The notes below the pieces were generated by a model. The model made no database searches and was not told the DNA's origin. It saw nothing but the letters and a program-made list of their open reading frames with translations. A DNA stretch of 64,000 nucleotides from NCBI RefSeq assembly GCF_900096755.1, contig NZ_LT615227.1, forward strand, positions 1,207,822 to 1,271,821, written 5' to 3'. A program made the translations under genes and the position numbers. Numbering within the stretch: the stretch's first letter is position 1; every line of letters starts with the position of its first letter. Shown here in pieces: positions 1 to 8,852 of this stretch. This stretch comes from Polynucleobacter necessarius. GTDB lineage: Bacteria; Pseudomonadota; Gammaproteobacteria; Burkholderiales; Burkholderiaceae.

Positions 1-1
1 A

Positions 2-529
2 TTTAATGAGGATCTTTTGCTGACTCATAAGGGTCTATCTGGCCCCGCTGTTCTCCAGGCAAGTAGTTATTGGGAGGAGGGTGAGCCCATTCATATTGAT
101 TGGCTTGGGGCCGTCGAGCGTCTTGGAGGGTTTAATTGTGATGAGCTATTCAATAACGAAGAGAACCGCTTAAAGCTAACTGAAACCATTCTTGCCTCTG
201 TTTTACCTCAGCGTTTAGCAAAAGCATTTGCTGAACAGAAAAATTTAGTAGGTCGAAAGTGGGCTGAGGTATCCAAAAAAGATCGCCAAGCCCTTAAAGA
301 GCTAATAACTAACTGGTCTGTAAAACCTGCCGGAACCCTAGGTTGGAAAAAAGCTGAAGTGATGTTGGGTGGCGTTGATACCAAAGAGTTTGATGGGCAG
401 ACCATGACGTCACGCAAACATCCAGGGCTATTTTTTATTGGCGAGTGCGTCGATGTCACTGGCCATTTAGGTGGTCACAATTTCCAATGGGCCTGGGCAA
501 GCGGCTTCGCTTGTGCGCAAGCTTTATAG
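2..529 (+). CDS. BaiN/HI0933-family NAD(P)/FAD-dependent oxidoreductase, C-terminal part
   Basis: The reading frame is already open at the window edge, so the N-terminal Rossmann part lies upstream. What is visible is the C-terminal half of a HI0933/YhiN/BaiN-type flavoprotein: the LTHKGLSGPAVLQ segment and, near the end, FFIGECVDVTGHLGGHNFQW, the conserved FAD-contact motif of the family (usually GE.LDVTG..GGYNFQWA). Members are about 400 residues and bind FAD; the physiological substrate of most is unknown. The end is intact and convergent with terC, with two bases between the stop codons. Family assignment is firm, function is not. Confidence 0.85.
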   Translation, partial: FNEDLLLTHKGLSGPAVLQASSYWEEGEPIHIDWLGAVERLGGFNCDELFNNEENRLKLTETILASVLPQRLAKAFAEQKNLVGRKWAEVSKKDRQALKELITNWSVKPAGTLGWKKAEVMLGGVDTKEFDGQTMTSRKHPGLFFIGECVDVTGHLGGHNFQWAWASGFACAQAL

Positions 530-531
530 TC

Positions 532-1293
532 TTACCCCTGACGCTTTTTCTTGTCCCGCGAGCGGATATTTAAAAGCTCAACCGATAGTGAAAACGCCAT
601 AGCGACATAGACGTAGCCTTTAGGAATATGAACATCCATTCCTTCTGCAATCAATACAATACCTACCACTGTCAGAAAAGACAATGCCAAGACTTTGATG
701 GATGGGTGGCGGTAAACAAAGTCTCCGATAGGTTTTGCTGCCACTAGCATGATGAGAACGGAAGCAAGAACAACTGCAATCATGACGCTAATTTGATCAA
801 CCATACCTACTGCGGTGATTACGCTATCTAGAGAGAAAATGATGTCTAGTAAGCCGATTTGCAAAACGGAGCCAACAAAGAGGGTCATCATCGACTTGCC
901 AGCATTTTGGCTGTTCGCGTTGCTATGTGCTTCGCCATGCTCTCCCACTTCAACCTCAACGTAGATTTCTTTTGAGGCCTTCCAAATCAAGAAGAAGCCG
1001 CCAAGGAGAAGGATTAAATCTCTACCGCTAATGACGTGTTCCGAAATGCTGAAGAGAGGGGCGGTTAACCCCATTACCCATGACAAGCTAAGTAATAGCA
1101 GAATGCGCGTTACTAATGCAAAGATCAGACCAAAGCGGCGTACCTTTTCCCGAATTTCTATCGGGAGCCTATTGGCAATAACGCTAATGAAAATGATATT
1201 GTCGATGCCTAGAATAATTTCTAAGGCAGAAAGCGTTAAAAATGCGATCCAAGCATTGGGGTCGCTGATAAGTTGCACAAAGCTTTCGATCAT
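532..1293 (-). CDS. TerC family integral membrane protein
   Basis: A 253-residue polytopic membrane protein with about seven hydrophobic segments. The two family signatures are visible: SALEIILGIDNIIFISVIAN near residues 22-41 and LLDIIFSLDSVITAVGM near residues 148-164, each with the buried acidic residues thought to bind metal. TerC/YgdQ/YoaE proteins are linked to tellurite resistance, to metal (Mn/Ca) homeostasis and to metal loading during membrane protein secretion. A hydrophilic loop around residues 115-130 separates the halves. The gene is intact, stands alone on the minus strand, and diverges from the Bug gene at 1345. Confidence 0.88.
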   Translation of the reverse strand: MIESFVQLISDPNAWIAFLTLSALEIILGIDNIIFISVIANRLPIEIREKVRRFGLIFALVTRILLLLSLSWVMGLTAPLFSISEHVISGRDLILLLGGFFLIWKASKEIYVEVEVGEHGEAHSNANSQNAGKSMMTLFVGSVLQIGLLDIIFSLDSVITAVGMVDQISVMIAVVLASVLIMLVAAKPIGDFVYRHPSIKVLALSFLTVVGIVLIAEGMDVHIPKGYVYVAMAFSLSVELLNIRSRDKKKRQG

Positions 1294-1344
1294 TTTCTAC
1301 TTTGCCAATGTGGTGATAAGGTAAAGTGTATCCAAGTAAATTAA

Positions 1345-2334
1345 ATGTCGCCTCATATGTATAAGTCCACACAAATCATCAGGATATTTCTGCTAAGCCT
1401 ATTGCTTTGCTGCTCCTGGAAAGCGGTTCAGGCGGCTTATCCTGATAAACCAGTCAAAATCATTATTGGATTTCCTGCAGGCGGACCTTTGGATGCTCAC
1501 ATTCGACTGTTGGTTGATAGGCTGCAGTCTGCTTTAGGACAAACAGTCATCGTCGATTACAAGGCTGGAGCAGGTGGCGCGGTTGGTGCTCAGTATGTCG
1601 CGCAATCACCGGCTGATGGATATACAGTGCTATTGGCTAATACTGGAACCATGGTGATTAACCCAGCGATTTACACCAAATCACCTTATGACACCCTAAA
1701 AGATTTTCAGCCGATCGCTAGAACTGCTCAGCAACCACTCGCATTGATTGTGAATAAAGATGTGCAGGCTAATACGCTGAAAGAATTTATCGCATACGCA
1801 AAAGCAAATCCTGGAAAGCTGAACTATGGGTCAGCTAGCAATGGTGGCATTTCCCATTTAGTAACTGAGATGCTTAAAAGTGAGACGGGAATTTTCATAG
1901 CGCACATTCCCTTCAAAGGAAGCGCTCCTGCATTTACCGATTTGATCGCAGGCCATGTGCAATTTATGGCGGAGTCCGTTCCTCAAGCAGCCAACTATGT
2001 TAAGCAGGGGAAAATCAAGGCCCTGGCGGTAACTAGTGCAAAGCGCAATCCAGCATTACCTAATACGCCAACCGCGATCGAGACAGGTGTTGCGAACTTA
2101 GAGGTGGTTGGCTTTTATGGAATATTGGCACCCAAGGGCACCCCGCCAGATGTCGTGAATAAGTTAAGTCAGGCATTTAAGGAAACGCTTGAGTCACCCG
2201 ACATTCAGAAAAAAATGACTGATCAAGGTGCTGATCCTGCTTACCTCAATGCAGATCAATTCTCAAAATTTCTTGCCGCAGAAATGCCGCGTTGGGCAAA
2301 GGCAGTCAAGCAGGCGGGAGCCAAGCTCGACTAA
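1345..2334 (+). CDS. Bug/TctC family tripartite tricarboxylate transporter substrate-binding protein
   Basis: A 329-residue periplasmic receptor of the Bug (TctC) family. The signal peptide covers roughly residues 1-30 and ends VQAAYPDKPVKIIIGFPAGG, the usual start of the mature protein. Other family landmarks are PADGYTVLLANTGT, ANPGKLNYGSASNGG, HIPFKGSAPA and the C-terminal GAKLD. Bug proteins bind small carboxylates; most lack an adjacent TctAB membrane pair, as here. This is the only one of the four Bug genes in the window with no visible damage. An in-frame ATG four codons downstream is an alternative start. The ligand cannot be predicted. Confidence 0.92.
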   Translation: MSPHMYKSTQIIRIFLLSLLLCCSWKAVQAAYPDKPVKIIIGFPAGGPLDAHIRLLVDRLQSALGQTVIVDYKAGAGGAVGAQYVAQSPADGYTVLLANTGTMVINPAIYTKSPYDTLKDFQPIARTAQQPLALIVNKDVQANTLKEFIAYAKANPGKLNYGSASNGGISHLVTEMLKSETGIFIAHIPFKGSAPAFTDLIAGHVQFMAESVPQAANYVKQGKIKALAVTSAKRNPALPNTPTAIETGVANLEVVGFYGILAPKGTPPDVVNKLSQAFKETLESPDIQKKMTDQGADPAYLNADQFSKFLAAEMPRWAKAVKQAGAKLD

Positions 2335-2346
2335 TTGTTAGTTGGG

Positions 2347-2733
2347 TTAGTTTCTCATCCAGTCAGCAGTGTTGAAGAATGACTCTTCGAGTTGCTTCGC
2401 GGTGCTGCCGGTAATTCCACAATCTTCTAATGCTTGGTACATGCAGGCAAGCCATTGATTGCGCTCATTCAAACCAATCTTAAAAGGCAAATGGCGCGCT
2501 CTTAGCATTGGATGGCCATATTTAGGTGAATAGATATCGGGTCCGCCCATCCAGCCCGTAAGAAAGAATTTCAGCTTTTCTCTGGAGTTGGTAAGGTCTT
2601 GTCCATGCATAGCCCGAAGATCGCTAAATTTGGGCTCCAAGGCCATTAAATCGTAAAAGCGGTCTACCAATTCATCGATTTTGTCTATGCCACCGATGGC
2701 GTCATAAATGGATTGTCTTTCTGTCATTCCCAT
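2347..2733 (-). CDS. Group II truncated haemoglobin
   Basis: A 128-residue globin of the truncated group II (trHbO) type. The segment GHPMLRARHLPFKIG around residues 73-87 carries the proximal histidine in the characteristic RARHLPF context, and the following ERNQWLACMYQAL has the conserved tryptophan of helix G. The FYDLM near residue 28 fits the B-helix aromatic pair lining the distal pocket. Such globins bind O2/NO and are linked to oxygen delivery or detoxification. The start could be residue 3 (MTERQ). The gene is intact, convergent with the Bug gene and divergent from the phasin-like gene. Confidence 0.9.
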   Translation of the reverse strand: MGMTERQSIYDAIGGIDKIDELVDRFYDLMALEPKFSDLRAMHGQDLTNSREKLKFFLTGWMGGPDIYSPKYGHPMLRARHLPFKIGLNERNQWLACMYQALEDCGITGSTAKQLEESFFNTADWMRN

Positions 2734-2840
2734 ATTTTAATACTTGGAATTGGGGGAAATCGAGGGAATTGGCAGTTTGCCAATTTGGGTATAGAGTTGA
2801 TAAGAGGCTTTACTAACACCTATTTCTTGGGAGAGAACAA

Positions 2841-3354
2841 ATGGATGCAAAAGATCTTCAAAAGTGGCAGCAGGAAAAAGCTAGAGAGCTATTTGATTAC
2901 TCATATAAGCTTTTAGACGCCGCAAAAGAATTGAGTGAACATCACATTGCTGAGATGGAGTGGGGCATGAAAAATGCCTTAGATAGCGCCAAGTCAGCAG
3001 CAAAAAATGATTTAGCTAAGTTAAAGGCGCTACAGGAAGAAGCTGATAAGCAGTGCAACTGCTTATCAAAAGAAAGTGAAGTCAGTGCTTAAAGACATTG
3101 GTGAAAGTGCTGCCGACGAAACGGAAAAGCATTTGGAGAAAGTTCGTAGCTCGTTAGTGGGTTGGTTAGAAGATGCTGAAAACAAATTACCCAGCCATGC
3201 TGATAAGCTTTCTAAGGTGGTCAATGAGATGTCGACCACTGGCCAGAAGATGTTTAAAGAAGGGCGTCGTATCGTGAATCAAGTAGCTGACGCTGCCGAA
3301 AAGAATATCGACGATCTAGTCAAAAAATCTGGAGGCAAAAAGAAGTCTGATTGA
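2841..3354 (+). pseudogene. Phasin-like helical protein, apparently split by a frameshift
   Basis: Two overlapping open frames (2841-3092 and 3076-3354, the second starting only at a GTG) together encode a Lys/Glu/Ala-rich, almost entirely helical protein of about 170 residues. This is the size and composition of small phasins that coat PHA granules. Read upstream of its GTG, the second frame continues naturally as SSATAYQKKVKSVLKDIGES, so a one-base slip between about 3030 and 3075 most simply explains the split. The C-terminus is lysine-rich. Two separate small genes remain possible. The phasin assignment rests on composition and length, not a diagnostic motif. A strong terminator follows at 3382. 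Confidence 0.5.
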
Positions 3355-3381
3355 TATCCACTTCGATAGAATGATAAGGCT

Positions 3382-3417
3382 AAATGCCGCCTCAGAGATG
3401 AGGTGGCATTTTTATTT
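3382..3417 (+). terminator. Rho-independent terminator
   Basis: A 12-bp stem (3382-3393 with 3400-3411, one G-T wobble) and six-base loop are followed by a T-rich tract. It closes the phasin-like unit and overlaps the last codons of the converging relic gene. Confidence 0.85.
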
Positions 3418-3955
3418 CCAGCCCTGTATCCAAAGCTCGCTGTTGGTAAGGTTGCGCCAGGGGATGAGCGAGGTTTTCTTGGAGTAGACTGCCTCGATTT
3501 CTACAAACTCAATTTTTTCATTTGGCGGTTCCGGGAGAATCACCTTTCTGACCAGAAAATGTTTTTGTTTGGCAATGGGCGTTACCGCCCGCCGTCCACT
3601 TGGTCAGCAATAACTTCTTGGGACTCAGCTTATTGCTTATAGGGCTGTGCACCGAAACTCCTGATCCTTGTTTACCAGCAATCCTGATGATGGTGTAAAT
3701 GTCACGCTCGATTGATTGGTCTGAGGCGGGCACCTTTGATCAAAGTAACTTTGAGAGCCTAAGCTTCCACAGTAATCGAATTTCTCACCCCTAAATTCCA
3801 TCTGGGCCTTGCGCAGCACCATCGAGATTTTGGTCTCTATTTGGGTGTTGCAGCTCCAGCTCGTGTAGCTATCCCGTTCACAGGCGCATAACCCCAGCAG
3901 GATGGGAATGCAAGCTAGATGGCGAAGATATGGGGTGGTTTTTGCGTGGCGCCAT
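3412..3955 (-). pseudogene. Degraded small lipoprotein gene
   Basis: Reading leftward, one frame gives a hydrophobic stretch ending in a lipobox-like ILLGLCAC, then SWSCNTQIETKISMVLRKAQ and the Cys-containing EKFDYCGSLGS. The reading then needs at least three interruptions: stops near 3613-3642 and a missing initiator in frame with the signal sequence. It ends with the coherent tail VILPEPPNEKIEFVEIEAVY and a stop at 3412. Multiple lesions in a once-coherent frame indicate an old pseudogene of a small secreted lipoprotein (about 150 residues). The family is not recognised. This fills most of the 3.4-4.0 kb gap. Confidence 0.55.
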
Positions 3956-4089
3956 TACCCAAGCATAGCGATTTTTTGAATATTTTGCCCAGGAACAGCG
4001 TTTGGTATTAGTATTTATGTCAGATATGTTTAATAAACAACGCTAAAGTATTAATTAAATATTAATAACAAAATACTAAAGGAGACGCT

Positions 4090-5139
4090 GTGGATACAAA
4101 TCGTAGAGATGCACTTAAATTGGGTGCATCTGCTGCCGTGAGCGGCATGTTTATTTCAAGCGCAATTGCCGCCCCTGACGCTCGTCAGCCTATTGTGGTT
4201 GAGCCATTGACTGGTAAGGCTGGTTTTCGAATTGCTAACTATTTGCCGAAAATGGGTGCGACATCTAGATTGGGTTTGGTAACCAACGATGGCATGGTTG
4301 TCGATATCCCGGCTGAAGCAGCTCGTCAAAAAGTGCAACTTTCCTTTGATCCCACATCAACCATTTCATTAGCAGCCTCTGGTAATAAGGGTTTGGCTGA
4401 GTTAGCTGCGCTGTTTAAAGGCCGCGGATCTAATCTGCAGAATGTCAACCAAGTGATTTTGTTATCACCGATTCCTAGGCCGCAAAGCAATATCTACTGC
4501 GTGGGTTGGAATTATTTAGATCACTTTGATGAAGGCAAAGATAGACGTGCCGATCAGGGTGTAAAGGAATATCCAAAGGTACCGGTACTCTTTACTAAAG
4601 GCACTCAAACAATGAATGGGCCTTTTGACTCCATCCCTTACGATGGCAGTTACTCCACCATGATTGACTGGGAGGCTGAGTTAGCGGTAGTCATTGGTAA
4701 GAAAGGTAAAAATATTTCCGAAGAAAATGCTATGGATTATGTCTTTGGCTATGCTGCTTATAACGACACTACTGCGCGCGATGTTCAGCAAAAACGTCAC
4801 TCTGGCCAGTGGTTCAAAGGTAAGAGTTTAGATGGACATGGCCCAATGGGCCCATGGATTGTGACTGCAGGCGGGGTTAATCTAGATGACACCCGAATCA
4901 TTTGTCGCGTAAATGGTGTTGAAAAGCAAAATGCTAGCTACAAACAAACGTATTTCAAAATTCCAGTGGTGATTGCTGAGCTTTCTCGTAGCCTAACGCT
5001 ATTGCCTGGTGACATCATTGCAACTGGCACTCCGTCTGGCGTTGGTTACAGCAGAAAACCACCGGAGTTTTTAAAGCCGGGCGACAGTATGGAAACTGAA
5101 ATCACCGGCGTCGGCATTATTCGCAATAAGATCGCTTAG
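4090..5139 (+). CDS. Tat-exported fumarylacetoacetate hydrolase family protein
   Basis: A 349-residue protein starting at GTG behind a good ribosome site (aaaggagacgct). The N-terminus NRRDALKLGASAAVSGMF is a twin-arginine signal, unusual for this normally cytoplasmic family. The catalytic FAH domain covers roughly residues 130-347: IYCVGWNYLDH, TMIDWEAELAVVIGKKG (metal-binding acidic residues), YAAYNDTTARDVQ, GHGPMGPWIV and LLPGDIIATGTPSGVGYSR. Family members hydrolyse or decarboxylate acylpyruvates and related beta-keto or cyclic diketo acids with Mg2+. The gene is intact and isolated; substrate unknown. A second, cytoplasmic FAH protein lies at 23228. Confidence 0.88.
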   Translation: MDTNRRDALKLGASAAVSGMFISSAIAAPDARQPIVVEPLTGKAGFRIANYLPKMGATSRLGLVTNDGMVVDIPAEAARQKVQLSFDPTSTISLAASGNKGLAELAALFKGRGSNLQNVNQVILLSPIPRPQSNIYCVGWNYLDHFDEGKDRRADQGVKEYPKVPVLFTKGTQTMNGPFDSIPYDGSYSTMIDWEAELAVVIGKKGKNISEENAMDYVFGYAAYNDTTARDVQQKRHSGQWFKGKSLDGHGPMGPWIVTAGGVNLDDTRIICRVNGVEKQNASYKQTYFKIPVVIAELSRSLTLLPGDIIATGTPSGVGYSRKPPEFLKPGDSMETEITGVGIIRNKIA

Positions 5140-5177
5140 CTCTTAAGCAAAAACAACAGCAAGGACGACCTAGTGTT

Positions 5178-6774
5178 TTAGAGAACCCAGAAATGGTGGG
5201 TTCCGTCCTTGCCCAGTTGCTCTACCAAACCAAACTCCCAATCTAGGTAAGCCTGCATTGCCGCAGGGTCAACACTCGTTCCTTCGTATGGACGCTTGTA
5301 TCGATCCAAAGGAGGTGAGGCTAAATGGCTTGGCCCTTTCTCTAGCTCCAGGCCGGCCTTTACCCACGAAGTATTACCGCCTTCTAAAACAAGTACCTCA
5401 GCATTTATGAGCGCCTGAAATTCTTGCGCTGCATAGAGGCTGAGTTCAGGTGGGGGGTGCTCGTGATCACATAACGATCTACTTGAGGAATTTTTTTGAT
5501 GGCTTCAGCAAGTTGAGAGCGCAGAGCATACCAACTACCAGGAATATGTCCTTTGACATAGTTTGCATGTGTACTGAAATCAACCGCAATCGTGTTGCTA
5601 TCGGTTTTGAGCCAATGAGAAACTGTTTGCGCATCCACGCTCTCTAACGCGTTGAGAGACTTGGCAGTGGCGCTTTCCAGGAGCCTTTCTCGGTGAGGTC
5701 TGATGGATTAATGCCATCGAGAACATAAACATCCCAGGCCATTTGCGCTAGCCAAGATGCAGGCATATTGGCGCGCACACTGCCGCCGCTAGGGTCTACT
5801 AAAACAATGCGGGCGCCACGAACAGGCGCAACCATTTCAGTTTCTTGTACGAGTTGACTGCCAGGAGCGGATCTAAAGCCCGGGAGGTGGCCGGATTCAT
5901 ATTCTTCCGGGGTGCGCGTATCAAATAGATAAGTAGTGCGTTCAGATTGTGATTTCCACTTCAGTACATCTTCAAGGTTAGCGCGTTTAACACCAGCTCT
6001 ATCAGCAACACTACGCGCACGTATTGCAGCCTCATTCTTTGTATCTTCGCTTACTTCTTGAAACTTTCTGCTCTGACCTTTGCCTAGCTCTTGCCCGGCT
6101 AAAGTCCAACCAATGGTTCCATTGCGCAGCGCGTTCACCTCATTTGGGATGCCGGCGTTGATTAGTGACTGGGTACCAATAATGCTACGGGTTCTGCCAG
6201 CGCAGTTCACGATCACCTTGGTTTTGGGGTTGGGTACTAACTCTGGGAGGCGGAGCACAAGTTCTGCACCAGGAACACTAATCCCCGTTGGAATGCTCAT
6301 AGTGTTGTACTCATCAAAGCGACGCACATCAACGACAACGACATCTTCTTTGTTATCAATTAATTGCTTTACCTCTTGCGCTGATAAAGAAGGGGTATGG
6401 CGCTTAGACTCAACAAACTCACCAAAGGATTTGCTGGGAACATTGATATCTTTAAATAATTCTCCGCCTTCCGCCTTCCAACCTTGAACGCCTCCTTCAA
6501 ATACAGAAACATCGGTATAGCCAAGATTAATCAAGCGCTGCGCAGCTAGTTGGGCAAACCCTTCACCATCATCTAATGTCACGATGGGTACATTCTTCTT
6601 CGGCAACTTGCCATAGGCGTCAATCTCAATGCGAGAGAGCGGTACATTTGCAGCAAATAGCGGATGTTCTTGTGCGTGAGGGTGTTCTTCACGAACGTCT
6701 AAGAATGCAATCTCTTCTTTATTGAGGAGTAGTTTATTGCGAATAAAGGAAAGGTTTTTAGTCTGAATGGCCAT
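5178..6774 (-). pseudogene. Multi-rhodanese sulfurtransferase, frameshifted twice
   Basis: The first frame (5644-6774, 376 residues) holds three rhodanese-like units, with FLDVREEHPH, VVVDVRRFDEYNT followed by VIVNCAGRTRSI (active-site Cys), and YLFDTRTPEEYESGHLPG. It stops at LPSLSTR, but the neighbouring frame continues as LNALESVDAQTVSHWLKTDS and then VDFSTHANYVKGHIPGSWY, a fourth unit. A second slip in a run of six C (RC near 5455) is needed to reach EVLVLEGGNTSWVKAGLELE and the stop at 5178. The ancestral protein would be about 530 residues with four domains, as seen in burkholderial multi-rhodanese proteins. The first three domains may still be made. Confidence 0.75.
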
Positions 6775-6816
6775 GCTGTTTCTTAATTATTTTTTATATT
6801 TTTAATCTAGCTCTAT

Positions 6817-7788
6817 TTAGTCTAACTTAGCACCGAATTTTTTTACCACTTCGCTTCAGCGGGAAATTTCTTGATTAATATAGTTTGCCAGCTCAGGGCG
6901 AGTCATTTTAGGAACGCTTGCACCCATAGACGCCCAGCGCTCTTTGATTTCACAGGAGAGGCTAGGGCAATTTGCACTTCAGCGCTCATCTTATCGACGA
7001 TATCCTTAGGCGTGCCTTTGATGGCCCACATGGCATACCAGCTATTCACAATGAAATTGGAGATACCTAGCTCTTGAGCGGTGGGGTGGGGACATTCGGA
7101 AATACATCTACTCTTTTTGGGGTGGCTACAGCTACGGCAATTAACTGCCCGTTTTTAATAAATGGTGCAGCACCGGCTAAGGTATCAAACATCATATCCA
7201 CTTGACCCGCCCACAAGATCTTGTAGTGCAGGTCCTGTGCCGCGATAAGGAATATGTGTAATGAATAACTTGTTTTGCATCTTAAAGAGCTCACCCGTTA
7301 AATGCTGTGATGTGCCGTTGCCGGTAGAGGCGTAGTTATATTTACCGGGATGCTTGCGAATCTCTTCCATGATGGATTTCAGATCATTTTTTGGAAGCTT
7401 ATTTGGATTCACAACAATGACATGGGGAACGCTGCCAATAATGGCGATAGGCTCAAAATCCTTAGTGATGTCATAAGAAAGGTTTGTGTACATACTTGGC
7501 GCAATTGAGTGATGCACTGCACCAAGAAGCCAGGTATATCCATCTGGAGCCATTTTTGCTGCAACTGCAGCACCAAGCGTTCCACCTGCACCACCGCGGA
7601 TATCGACCACGATGGAGAGTCGTTTAACTGGGTTGAGAGTTGCTTGGCTAGAGGGCGTCCAAAAGCGTCTACAGCCCCACCTGGAGGGAAGGGATTGATG
7701 AAGGTGATTGGCCAGGAGCTATTTTGGGCATAGGTTGTAAGCCCAATCAGGGTTCCGATGAGAGTAATAGAAGGATTTTTCTGAGCAT
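6817..7788 (-). pseudogene. Bug/TctC receptor pseudogene
   Basis: A complete Bug gene can be pieced together only by changing frame several times. The start MLRKILLLLSS is followed in another frame by TYAQNSSWPITFINPFPPGG and then, in a third, by VVDIRGGAGGTLGAAVAAKM, APDGYTWLLGAVHHS, KHPGKYNYASTGNGTSQHL and HIPYRGTGPALQDL. A further shift leads to QVDMMFDTLAGAAPFIKNGQ and PKRVDVFPNVPT, and the far end reads KKFGAKLD. At least four lesions make this a genuine, non-functional gene. The layout is otherwise colinear with the intact paralogue at 1345. Confidence 0.88.
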
Positions 7789-7864
7789 TTTGAGGTTTTC
7801 CAGGCTATTTTTGGGTAATTAACCTATTTTGGCCGAAGCTGTAAATATAAGAGTTATCCCTGAT

Positions 7865-7893
7865 TTGACAGGCGATTTTCTATGGTTTCTATA
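7865..7893 (+). promoter_or_regulatory. Probable sigma-70 promoter of the H1-like gene
   Basis: A perfect TTGACA (7865-7870) is followed, 17 bases on, by TCTATA and by an overlapping TATAGA. The H1-like coding region starts about 55 bases downstream. The -10 element is weak, so the exact start point is uncertain. Confidence 0.45.
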
Positions 7894-7946
7894 GATATAT
7901 ACTGGCTTGGCTGTCAGAAAAAATTTATTTGTTAATAGGAGACGAG

Positions 7947-8137
7947 ATGTCACAACACGATACACATTGTCGGCTGCTTTTGAAACTTACAGAGCTGAAA
8001 ACGAAAAATTTATTGAAAAAGGTATTAAGGCATCTGCTGCGCGTGCACGCAAAGCCTTGCAAGAAATCGCTGGTGCTTGCAAAGAGCGTCGCAAAGAAAT
8101 TACTGCTGCTAAAGAAGCAATGGAAGCTAAGAAGTAA
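7947..8137 (+). pseudogene. Histone H1-like (Hc1-type) DNA-binding protein, frameshifted near the start
   Basis: An ATG with a strong ribosome site (aggagacgag) sits at 7947, but its frame turns into unrelated sequence. The +1-related frame reads RYTLSAAFETYRAENEKFIE, then KASAARARKALQEIAGACKE and RRKEITAAKEAMEAKK. This is a basic, helical pattern resembling the N-terminal part of Hc1-type bacterial H1 proteins. Restoring one A in the aacaac run just after the start would link both parts (MSQTRYTLSAAFE), giving a 63-residue protein. Chromatin binding is inferred from resemblance. An upstream in-frame start at 7907 exists but lacks the ribosome site. Confidence 0.55.
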
Positions 8138-8156
8138 TCCTGACTTCAGACCGATT

Positions 8157-8190
8157 AAAAAGCCTAGCTTTTGCGAGCTAGGCTTTTTTA
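8157..8190 (+). terminator. Rho-independent terminator
   Basis: A perfect 9-bp stem (8161-8169 with 8176-8184) with a six-base loop is followed by a T6 run, and preceded by A's so that it may also work leftward for the DUF1330 gene. Confidence 0.88.
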
Positions 8191-8222
8191 TTTGCAATCC
8201 CTACATTAATAATTACTTTAAA

Positions 8223-8513
8223 TTATAACGCTAAACTAAATAGAGTGAGCTTCATTGCTTGGCTGCGTATAGGGATCAAGGATTGGTATTCGGGGCTATT
8301 GGCCCAGGTGTGAGCATCTTCTGCGCTTGGAAACTCTAGTTCCACAAATGTAGTGAAAGGTGCGCAACCCAGCTGATTCCAAAAGAGTTCGGCCATTGAT
8401 CCGCAATGCCGTATGGAGCCCTTATAAAGCTCAACGGTTTGACTAACCTGTGAGCGGTACTGCTCAAAAGCACTCTGATCGCTTAACTCCATTAATCCAA
8501 TGACTTTGACCAT
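8223..8513 (-). CDS. DUF1330 family protein
   Basis: A 96-residue soluble alpha/beta protein of the dimeric alpha-beta barrel type. The C-terminal half, VELEFPSAEDAHTWANSPEY followed by QSLIPIRSQAMK, is the signature of DUF1330 proteins. Their role is unknown. The gene appears intact and is monocistronic on the minus strand, ending beside the terminator at 8157. Confidence 0.82.
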   Translation of the reverse strand: MVKVIGLMELSDQSAFEQYRSQVSQTVELYKGSIRHCGSMAELFWNQLGCAPFTTFVELEFPSAEDAHTWANSPEYQSLIPIRSQAMKLTLFSLAL

Positions 8514-8573
8514 ATTGATTTCCCATAATAATTGCTTGGTGCTAAGAGAGTATATCCACGCTATAGTTATAAG

Positions 8574-8839
8574 ATGAATAGAGAGCGGTTTTTACAGAGC
8601 AGCTAATACAAAGCGGATTTCCTGAACCGGTAGAGGTGCAGCAAATTCCTAATGGCCGCCTTGATCAGCATGAGCACCCGTTCGAAGTGAAGGCGCTTGT
8701 TACGGAAGGTAGTATTGTTATTGATGGCATTTGCAGTGTATATAAGCCTGGCGACATTTTTCAGTTGGACTGCGGACAGCCTCATGCAGAATCCTATGGA
8801 CCGCAAGGCGTGAAGTACTTGGCTTCAAGAAAACAATAA
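8574..8839 (+). pseudogene. Small cupin-domain protein, N-terminal frameshift
   Basis: The ATG at 8574 reads MNRERFLQSS then stops. One extra T in the T5 run at 8589 would give FTEQLIQSGFPEPVEVQQIP and continue into the cupin: NGRLDQHEHPFEVKALVTEG, VYKPGDIFQLDCGQPHAESY and KYLASRKQ. The histidines of QHEHPFE and the late PHAE histidine fit cupin metal ligands. The restored protein is about 88 residues. Translation from an internal GTG or ATG (8630-8636) could still make a shortened cupin, so loss of function is not certain. It is followed after 13 bases by the dehydrogenase gene. Confidence 0.62.
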
Positions 8840-8852
8840 AACTAGGATCGTT

